Shown piece by piece: positions 7,175 to 7,259 of a DNA stretch of 7,259 bases (position 1 is its first letter; each line of letters starts with the position of its first letter). The stretch covers positions 1-7,259 of the forward strand of contig DCSL01000035.1 in the NCBI GenBank assembly GCA_002325615.1, given 5' to 3'. The translations under genes and the position numbers were made by a program. Below the pieces are notes generated by a model. The model ran no database searches. It saw nothing but the letters and a program-made list of their open reading frames with translations, and had not been told where the DNA came from. The stretch comes from Amoebophilaceae bacterium UBA1467. GTDB lineage: Bacteria; Bacteroidota; Bacteroidia; Cytophagales; Amoebophilaceae.

Positions 7175-7259
7175 AGAAGACGTAGATAGCAGTGCGTACA
7201 GGGCAAGTCATTCCTATGGTATTGTAGGGTTGCCTCGGTTTGTGTCAGGAATTAATTGT

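Noticed and set aside
1..7259. CRISPR array, tRNA, rRNA or riboswitch
   Set aside because: No regularly spaced repeats, tRNA-like T-loop/CCA patterns, rRNA segments or riboswitch cores were seen.

Overview
The window is a piece of a Bacteroidota chromosome. Three things point there. SecD and SecF are fused into one protein of about 985 residues. The prolyl-tRNA synthetase is of the archaeal/eukaryotic-like class and ends in a C-terminal Tyr. The phosphoglucosamine mutase has the GEGNGGV-type sugar loop. Bacteroidota-style promoter elements (TTG, about 20 bases, TAnnTTTG) and the lack of clear Shine-Dalgarno sequences agree with this. The amino-acid wording of SecDF looks closest to Cytophagales-like lineages, but the genus cannot be named from the sequence alone.

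Layout. Bases 1-1035 hold no intact gene. They contain a perfect 16-bp hairpin (137-172) and, from about 335 to 880, the wreck of an IS5-family transposase split by frameshifts, stops and deletions. Then come three intact housekeeping genes: proS (1036-2511, +), secDF (2604-5561, -) and glmM (5738-7129, +). proS and secDF converge on a 92-base spacer. secDF and glmM diverge from a 176-base spacer that carries a good secDF promoter and a possible -7 box for glmM. The last 130 bases contain no recognisable gene.

The three genes serve unrelated basic functions: tRNA charging, protein export driven by the proton gradient, and supply of glucosamine-1-phosphate for UDP-GlcNAc, peptidoglycan and surface glycans. 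Each appears to be its own transcription unit. The decayed transposon beside a core gene suggests a genome with past IS activity and slow removal of debris, as in many symbionts, but that is inference.

I found no evidence of an undescribed biological system. The most unusual material is the non-coding and pseudogene stretch in front of proS.
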